Assembly (NCBI GenBank): GCA_025738555.1
Contig: JAOVFP010000002.1
Span: 2,356,001 to 2,420,000, forward strand
Direction: 5' to 3'
DNA length: 64,000 nucleotides
Source: Cyathus striatus
Lineage: Eukaryota > Basidiomycota > Agaricomycetes > Agaricales > Nidulariaceae
Below the pieces are notes generated by a model. That model worked only from the letters and a program-made list of their open reading frames with translations, ran no database searches and was not told where the DNA came from. The stretch's first letter is position 1, and each line of letters begins with the position of its first letter. The position numbers and the translations under genes were made by a program. Of the stretch, positions 57,197 to 64,000 are shown piece by piece.

Positions 57197-57538
57197 ATGG
57201 GCTGGTTCTCGAGCTCCAAGCAAGATGACACGGTAGCAATCTCCAGGCAAGACAGAAAAAAGTGCTGGGATTCCAGGGATGTCTACTATGCATGTCTAGA
57301 CGGCGCAGGGGTGGTGAAGGCTGGAACAGAAGGGAATGCGTGCTCGAAGCAATTGAAGGAGTACGAGAAGAACTGTGCGAAAAGCTGGGTACGTTCAACG
57401 GCGTACTCCTCTCCGTCTTCTAGGATCTTATTCTGCGCAACTTCCCAGATTGAATACTTCAATCAACGTCGTATCATTGCGGATGCTCAGAAGGACAGAC
57501 TGGCGCGAGCCCAGGAGCAGTTCAATGCCAAACGGTAA
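57197..57538 (+). CDS. COA6: Coa6-like twin-cysteine mitochondrial protein
   Basis: Two exons, 57,197-57,388 and 57,449-57,538, encode 93 residues. The 60-nt intron (GTACGT..CCCAG) is a multiple of three without a stop, so unspliced RNA would also be open. The CHCH pattern is CWDSRDVYYAC (CX9C) and CSKQLKEYEKNC (CX10C), followed by SW and IEYFNQRR, as in Coa6, the intermembrane-space factor that helps deliver copper to the Cox2 subunit of cytochrome c oxidase. It starts MGWFSS, with no cleavable targeting signal, as expected for proteins imported through the Mia40 disulfide relay. It appears intact. Confidence 0.9.
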   Translation: MGWFSSSKQDDTVAISRQDRKKCWDSRDVYYACLDGAGVVKAGTEGNACSKQLKEYEKNCAKSWVRSTAYSSPSSRILFCATSQIEYFNQRRIIADAQKDRLARAQEQFNAKR

Positions 57539-58538
57539 TGTCGTGACTGAGTCTTTGGATAGCGTAAGAAATATGTCTCTAGCAGATTCGGGAAATTTCA
57601 TTGATACGAACGTTCAATCTTCCCAGGAATCCAAGACTTGCTATGCAGTGCTGAAAGTTGTTCTGTGTTCTCATTTGGCGGATGATCATGTAACCATCAT
57701 ACATAAGTAACTGGGTGATTTCCTACTGATCAATCGAGGTTCCCTTCGAGTTGGCCGCAGACTTGTTATATCGAGAAACGTAAATAGCTCAAATCATGAC
57801 GCTACAGATGGTGTGTTTCACCGGTCCAATTGTGCTCGTCTCTTCTCATAGATGCCAGGGTTACTCGCGTTTAGTATCCTAGCATGATCTCTACCACGAG
57901 GGCGTTTGTCCGCAGATCAGCACGTTGTTAACCTGAGTTGTGCGCTTTTACGCATTTTCCATCTCCAGTTATTCTTGTAAACGCTGTCCCTAGCCTCTTG
58001 TTCCGCCCCAAAGCTTGTTGGCGTATAGTATGGAAGTACTTAGCTACGAATCCGTGCTTCTTCTCAGCATTCTCTCTCCGTTGTTCGATACATGCGTGAC
58101 AGCGCAGTTTATGTTAGTCGCACGGATATTGACTCACATCCTGAATTTCTACCTGGATGCTTGCAGCACATACATCTGTATGGTACTGCTTGAGAATGCA
58201 TGAGAATCTACAGCATGAAGATGGTTTCATGCATCAGATGATATGTCTTGGTTCCCGCTCTATCATCTCATACCCGTGTAGGCTTGGGCTCGTCACAGTG
58301 CAGTGAGTAAGCAAATTCTCGCTGCAAGACGAGTACACTTCTAACATGTTGAAGCAGTACTAGATCAGATTTTGATTTAGATGTTTTAATCGCAGCACTT
58401 CCCAAATCCCCTTTCCTCATCCTAGTGGTCGAGGCTATACCATTTTCAATCAAACCTGAATAAGGGTATCCCCTATTATCGGAGATCTATTTTGGACATT
58501 CCGGAAGCGCCGTCGATCAGACAAGATAGGGAGGACAT
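57539..58538. other. Intergenic, no recognised gene
   Basis: Contains the 3' region of the Coa6-like gene and presumably the promoter of the next gene. Short open frames without motifs only. A minor copy of the TAAACGCT-type repeat lies near 57,955. Confidence 0.35.
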
Positions 58539-58712
58539 ATGGAGTCAATCGCCTATACCCCCTTCATCTCTAGTAATTGCAACCGTGTAAATAAAGACGT
58601 CACCGCCACTGATATCTATAACCTTGTGAATACCAGCGATATACATAAATACAACATACTCCGGCTATCTCGCCATTCCCTATCCCACTCGTCTCTCTGC
58701 ATCTTGACGCCC

Positions 58713-59653
58713 ATGACATCCAACGGGTTGAAGGGCTATTCGGAATTCTTCACCTCTGGCTTTCGAGCTGTGGTGAGTCGCATGCGTCGTCGGCAATCAT
58801 CTAGCGTCGCTTCCTCTCCGGCCTGGCTAGACAGCGGGGACGAGCTCTCCGAACTATCCTTCAAAACCTTCAACGTCCACCTGGACAAGAAACACCGTCG
58901 TGCACGAACGGCTTCTCTCATCGTCACGCCCTCTAGTTTCCCGAGCCATGAGAGCAAACACGCCCGCCGCTCTTCTCTTGTTTCTACGCTCTCTACGCGG
59001 CTTTTTGACAGGATTGTTCCCTCGCCGACACCACCCCCGGAGAAATCAGGCTGGGCATCGAGTAAATCTGGGAGTAGCAGGAGTTCGCGGATCGTGGAAG
59101 CTACGGACCCAGAGATTGCGGATGTTTGCATTGCAACGGGAGGGCCTTACACGCCCATCGCAACTGGTGAGAGGTAAGTTCCTTTCTAGATTTCATTAAG
59201 CTTCGTATGTTCACACTATGTTACTGTAACAGCTCTGAATACGTACTCGTGTCTCGCTCTCTAGACCCCTTCTCTTCCTCTCCAGACTCGAGCTCTAAGC
59301 GATATTTTATTGACGTGATGAACACACCACCCCCATCGTTCACACCAAAAGACGAATCCTTCCTCTCATTGTCAGAGTCGGACCCAGAACAGTCGTTCCT
59401 CAGTCTCCCACAATTTCCTCGACGAGAACGTCCTGTGTCAATCCAAACCATGCCTCTTCCTTCACGCTCGCGACGATCCTCATTTCAGTACCGACGAACC
59501 AGCATCGAGAAGTGGGAAGAATCGTCTTGGATTCTGGAGGAAGAAGACTCACCTCAGGATCCTGTGCCCAGTGCCGATCACCCTCATGATCCTAACGACC
59601 TTGCCAACATTGATTGGCGTCAGTTTCACATAGATCTTTTGCTTGATGATTAA
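58713..59653 (+). CDS. Ser/Arg-rich hypothetical protein
   Basis: Two exons, 58,713-59,173 and 59,233-59,653 (intron GTAAGT..AACAG, 59 nt), give 293 residues starting MTSNGLKGYSEFF. An upstream in-frame Met at 58,539 would add 58 residues of less protein-like composition. The protein is rich in Ser, Arg and Pro with basic patches (RMRRRQSS, KKHRRART, RRSSFQYRR) and many potential kinase sites, and ends with an acidic WRQFHIDLLLDD that could be a short interaction motif. No domain recognised. Codon use and the clean splice site support it as real; probably a fungal-lineage regulatory protein. Confidence 0.65.
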
Positions 59654-61348
59654 AAACAAAAAGTGATATTCCCGCTCCAAGGCATTATGGACTGTATTAA
59701 TTCCTTCTGCTTGTAAATATTACTGTATTCTTAGTATACATTGTAGATTACCACCGCCACTAACTTCACTACTATTATTATTGTTCTCCGCGGATTCATT
59801 CTCGACGAAAGTCAACATAAATCCCAGGGATCTCGGATGCGGTCAGGTCAAATATGTAACACTATAGGAGCTCAATTTGATGGCTATAGGAGGCTACTTT
59901 AATAAGTATGTTATGTGCGTGTAAGTACAGAGAACAAAGTACGCGTTGATTTTGCAGTCCCTCGGGATCAATTCATAAACGTATGTCCCGGTCTGAGACC
60001 AATAACTGCCAGGAGCTCAGACTCGGAGCATGTCTGCTTTTCAACACCGATTAACAAGGTCGTTTAGTCTACGACCCAGCGTGCTAGTGTCGCCAATTGG
60101 AGTACATGCGTCATGCGATGAACGACACAAGAAAAACACTCGGTATCACTAGTCACTCTTCATACAGCCTGAAACTTCAACTAACCAGCAACCAGCCGCG
60201 GACCTAACAGTACACGCTCATAAAAAATGGCACATCCCGAGTGAATGCAGGCCACCCACCAACTTTTAATTAACAACTCGGATAAAGGTACTGCTAATTA
60301 GGGGACTTACATGGACGTACAGACCAATTACCAACCAATTACAGACAGTACGGAAAAGGCCAAGAAAAGGTAGTGATCGTAATGCAGTGATTTCTTGACG
60401 CTTTCAAATATCTGATACTACTGCCGGTTTGAACATAAATGAGAGCTTTAGTGAAAGCTTACAAGCATGGGCAAAACTTAAAAACGAGCGGCAACTTGAA
60501 GTTGATATACATCTAGCATGATGTGCACATACACATCTACTTGACGTTTGATGTTGATATCATGCATCGCGCCTTTGGAAATGAACTGGAATAGAGCCTC
60601 GGCCCCCTATGACTAGTGAACATTTGAACGTAGTGATACTAAACTCGCGAGTCACCATATACATACTATGAATTAGGAGGCTGCGTAAATCTCAGATAAT
60701 TAAGACAAAGCCTCAAAGGCGACTGAACCCCTCAAGCACTACAGAAACTTTATGAGGTTTCTACCAACTTGCATTAAACCTATACTTATAGATCTATCGC
60801 TTCTCAATTAAACATCACACATACGCATAAGTATTGTGGGGCTTACTAATTTAATAACACATCCACTATCTTGAGCAGCGGTAAGCATCTCTCTGCAAGA
60901 TGCCTAAGTATCTGTGACATAAGAGAGCTTAGGTGTAAGCAGTGCAATTGACTGAAGTGCGTGTAGCTCAAACACCCATTAATGTGCTATCAGCGTGGAT
61001 GTGTGGAGCTAGTGGTACAGCATACAGCTGAAGCTGTAGAATGATGACGATGAACTGTCCGAGAGCTTTTTGTGGAAGATGCCATAATGTACCGTATTCC
61101 TGGAGTCAAAAAGGTCCGTTGCTGATAACAGCACGTGGTACAGTGCACTGTAAATACACATCATTACTGCTGGTCATAAGAAGTCGTTACAATATCAGTA
61201 CTAGAGAACTGGGAGAATGATCGGTGGAAAATAAATAGTGAAAGACTTGCAAAGGGAATAACTTTAAGAACGCGATGAAACGATAGGAACGTGCGTGAAA
61301 ATGCGAAGACGGAGAAGTTCAGTGGAGCAAAAGAAGAAATTCTTACTA
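59654..61348. other. Intergenic, no recognised gene
   Basis: Convergent 3' regions of the two neighbouring genes. Relatively AT-rich towards 60,400-61,250. No open frame with recognisable motifs and no repeats noticed. Confidence 0.35.
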
Positions 61349-64000
61349 CTATGTCCCTTGTTCTTGATATTTCTTAATAAGGTCTCTAAGCCTCGCTTTC
61401 CCAAACGCGAGTTCACCCACAGGAGCAGCCAGCTTCGGAGGGGAAGCAGGCCTGGGTGACACCTTCTGCTCAACCTCTCTCCTGGGAGCAATCAAATCAG
61501 GCAAAACTTTGATACGATCACCCTTAGTCGGCGACACCACAGGTGAAGTGCGCGCTAAAGAAGCAGTCGAAGAAAGCATGGGGGTAGCATGAGAAGAGGA
61601 AACAATAGCGGGAACAGAGGGCGATTTAGACATCGGCTTTGTGCGTTTTCCGGAGAGATCGAGGAGTTTAGGTTCTGCAAGCGCTGGATTAGAGGTATTA
61701 TTGATAAGTAGCTTCCCCTGTAATCGAGCTGGCTTCTCTGGCGGGGACGGATCTTTCGTTGGTGAGCGTTCGGAGATGTCCTTTGCTTTGGGTATGGATG
61801 CATTCCCTGCGACTCTAGCAATGGGGGTCGGAACCATAACTTTCAGAAGTGCCCCTGTCTGCTTATTCGTTGGTAAGCGCACGTTGGGTTTATCTTCCGA
61901 GGTATTAGGACCTCTCGTCTCCGCCGATCGCGTCATTGCATCAGATGAAGCAGGCGCAACACCTGCGCGATCTAAGACTTTCGTAGAACTAACACCGTTC
62001 ACAACATCCGACACACTATTTGAGCCCTTCAGGTCTTCGTTCTCCTTGGGTTTGGAAGACTCTGCAGCAGCGGCCGCAGCAGCCCAAATAGAAGCCACAG
62101 CGGCTACTTTCCCCCCGCGCCCGCCGCGAGCAGATCGGATATCATACTTGGCCTCTGGGTCTTGCCGAGGACGAAGAGAAAAGTCGGGTACCCGCGATGC
62201 ACCACCGTAAGGCTGTGGAGGTTTTGTAGATGCCGGTGGGGGGATCGGCTTTACAGATTTAGATGGAGGATCATCTTTCTTTGGGCGTTGCCGATCGTGG
62301 TTAGTTCCTGGCGGAGGTTTATTAGACAATGGTGATACACGGCGATCTGTTTTGATCGACAATGCGGGAAGTTCCAACGTGATAGCAAGAGAATCTTTCG
62401 GGGAAGGCAAATGTGAAGGCGTATTTTTATCTTGGGTGACGTGAGTGGTAACGCGTGCTTGTGCAGTAGGAGTAGGCGAAACTAAATCCTCAGACCACAG
62501 ATCAGCAACCTTTCTCGCTTCCTCGGCCACAGTCATCTCTTTCGCGATCCCATTGCGCTTGAACGTACCAACTGGCACAAAGCCCGATGAACGTGGGTTT
62601 GGTACTGGTGATTCTACAACCTCTTCCTCCTGCGGTTTCGTTCCCAACGGCGTTTTCCCTCCATTCGAGAGTACGCGATCATTCCTCGGGGATCCATCAG
62701 CACCCAAGTTAATCCCGCTCAATGCTCTCTCCAAAGCACTTAGCCCATCACCAAGTGCATCTTTCGGGTGCCTAACCACACTTGGGCTGGATGGTATCAC
62801 GTCCTCTGTTGGAGGAGGAGCAGCGTGATCAACTCCACCCAGCCATGCAGTCAATCTACTGTTTTTCACTTCTACATTTTTAGGTAGGTCACGGCCAAGA
62901 CTCGAGCTGGGGGGTGCATTGTCCTCCTTAGGGGGTGCAGCAGCAGGTTTGATGCCACCCAACCATGTAGCCACTCTGCTTTTCTTCGGTTCTCTCTCTT
63001 CACGGTCTACACGTAGATCTCTGTCGACAGTCGGACTAGGGGGTATGAAATCTTCATTGGGAGGCGGAGCAGCAAGATCAATCCCACCCAACCATGCAGT
63101 AACTCTACTCTTCTTCAATTCCACTTCTTTATGAGGGTCCCGATCGCGCTTTTTCTCGCTACTTCGCCCTTTATCGCTCTTCGCCTTTTTACGAGACCGA
63201 CCCCGTTCTTTGACTTTGATGGATTTGATACTAGATCGACTAGACTTGGACTTTCCACCGGCGCGATGAGTCTTGACATCAGACGAGTCATGGTCCTCAT
63301 CGAAATCAGGGATGAATATGTCGCGTTCTCTGCTCTTCCCCATCCTACCACGCATATCTTCCTCTACCACGTCCTCAAATGGTGAAGGTGGAGGAATAAG
63401 AGCTCTTCCATCCCTCTCCTCCATGCCGCCAAACCCAGCATCACCATTTGCGAGTGTCAAACTCGAAATCGCACTATCATTCAGTGGCTCTGGGCTTTTG
63501 CAGGGAATATCGATCGGCTTTCCTTGTTCCTTCTCACCGAAGACGTCCCTTACATCCAATCTCCCGTTCTCCTCCAGCTTTCTGGTCCCCACCTCCTTTA
63601 GAAGTCTTCTCTCAAGCGCATCTAAGCCACTTTCCTGAGGAAGATTGAGGTTGAGGTTTAACTCGGGTCGAATGCGAGGTCTATGAGCAACAAGAGTCGG
63701 TGTCGGGGGTGTTTGGTCTGAAGGTACCGGTACAGGTATAGGAGGATCGGGAGAGACAGGCGGGAATGTTCTCTGTCTGGGACGTCCACGCCTGGGTAAT
63801 GGAGGCCCAGGTAAACTCTTATTCACATCCACCTTCCTCTCGTCCTCCTCCTTAAGTAGCTCCTGTACTGACATCTCCCCTCTATTTGTCTTATCAGCAA
63901 GTTTGACGTTAGACACAAGCCGAACAGATCTCGCAGCGTCATCCTTCTCCACCGGCAAATCCCCACTCAAATCACTTACTCTCCTCGTCACATCGTCCGC
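61349..64000 (-). CDS. Low-complexity protein with triple WLGG repeat, N-terminus outside window
   Basis: An open frame from the window edge to the stop at 61,349-61,351; at least 880 residues. The first Met in the window (63,991) is probably internal because the frame stays open to the edge. The protein is Pro/Ser/Lys/Arg-rich and largely disordered, with a basic RS/KR stretch (RSSIKSIKVKERGRSRKK). Three diverged copies of K(K/N)SRxTAWLGGIDxAAPPPxED occur at about 63,105, 62,985 and 62,865, about 40 codons apart. Other short motifs: GLDALERRLL and GLSALERAL, VADLWSEDL and VASIWAAAAAAAE, and a C-terminal ARLRDLIKKYQEQ helix. I know no function for it. The repeated tryptophan motifs suggest short linear binding sites. 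Confidence 0.75.
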   Translation of the reverse strand, partial: ADDVTRRVSDLSGDLPVEKDDAARSVRLVSNVKLADKTNRGEMSVQELLKEEDERKVDVNKSLPGPPLPRRGRPRQRTFPPVSPDPPIPVPVPSDQTPPTPTLVAHRPRIRPELNLNLNLPQESGLDALERRLLKEVGTRKLEENGRLDVRDVFGEKEQGKPIDIPCKSPEPLNDSAISSLTLANGDAGFGGMEERDGRALIPPPSPFEDVVEEDMRGRMGKSRERDIFIPDFDEDHDSSDVKTHRAGGKSKSSRSSIKSIKVKERGRSRKKAKSDKGRSSEKKRDRDPHKEVELKKSRVTAWLGGIDLAAPPPNEDFIPPSPTVDRDLRVDREEREPKKSRVATWLGGIKPAAAPPKEDNAPPSSSLGRDLPKNVEVKNSRLTAWLGGVDHAAPPPTEDVIPSSPSVVRHPKDALGDGLSALERALSGINLGADGSPRNDRVLSNGGKTPLGTKPQEEEVVESPVPNPRSSGFVPVGTFKRNGIAKEMTVAEEARKVADLWSEDLVSPTPTAQARVTTHVTQDKNTPSHLPSPKDSLAITLELPALSIKTDRRVSPLSNKPPPGTNHDRQRPKKDDPPSKSVKPIPPPASTKPPQPYGGASRVPDFSLRPRQDPEAKYDIRSARGGRGGKVAAVASIWAAAAAAAESSKPKENEDLKGSNSVSDVVNGVSSTKVLDRAGVAPASSDAMTRSAETRGPNTSEDKPNVRLPTNKQTGALLKVMVPTPIARVAGNASIPKAKDISERSPTKDPSPPEKPARLQGKLLINNTSNPALAEPKLLDLSGKRTKPMSKSPSVPAIVSSSHATPMLSSTASLARTSPVVSPTKGDRIKVLPDLIAPRREVEQKVSPRPASPPKLAAPVGELAFGKARLRDLIKKYQEQGT

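Noticed and set aside
61641..62210. 189-codon plus-strand open frame
   Set aside because: Antisense shadow of the low-complexity gene at 61,349-64,000.

Overview
This window looks like chromosomal DNA of a filamentous basidiomycete fungus, most likely an agaricomycete. The evidence is the gene architecture (GT-AG introns of about 45-60 nt), two KDZ-type transposase genes with CxC2 or CxC5/CxC6-like cysteine clusters, a Plavaka/Tnp2-like transposase, a DUF6589-like gene, and a P-loop GTPase of the type expanded in mushrooms. No rRNA, credible tRNA, CRISPR array or bacterial operon is visible. I assign no species.

The window has two halves. From 1 to about 43,000 it is AT-rich, visibly poor in CG dinucleotides, and made almost entirely of nested and decayed mobile elements. 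In order: a CxC2-KDZ transposase pseudogene split by a solo LTR (1-5,267); a 102-bp satellite array (5,913-7,545); a Plavaka-like remnant split by a solo LTR (7,640-9,430); a minus-strand Ty3/Gypsy chromovirus-like remnant split by a hAT-like element (9,941-16,200); a 3.6-kb inverted-repeat element carrying satellites and a TA-flanked MITE (16,555-20,190); a RecQ-like helicase pseudogene split by LTRs (20,198-24,046); a convergent DUF6589-like pseudogene split by LTRs (24,385-28,421); an 8.1-kb KDZ transposon with two genes and terminal inverted repeats (28,598-36,744); and an inverted LTR (37,200-38,451). Many disabling changes look like CGA-to-TGA, as expected from methylated-CpG decay.

At the border (40,011-43,527, minus strand) is the most remarkable locus: a P-loop GTPase gene whose C-terminal membrane helix appears to be encoded by 27 consecutive exons of exactly 3 nt each, separated by near-identical introns of about 53 nt arranged as a 56-bp tandem array. 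The flanking exons fix the reading frame. In that frame each microexon boundary falls after the second base of a codon, that base is T in 26 of 27 codons, and those codons therefore encode only Ile, Leu, Val, Met or Phe.

From about 43,500 to 64,000 the DNA is CpG-rich and carries ordinary, mostly intact host genes: an aminoglycoside-phosphotransferase-like protein, a 1,261-residue TBC Rab-GAP, a Coa6-like twin-CX9C protein, a serine-rich hypothetical protein, and a long low-complexity protein with a tripled WLGG motif cut by the window end. Long spacers separate them and I recognise no gene in those. The host genes show no operon-like functional link.
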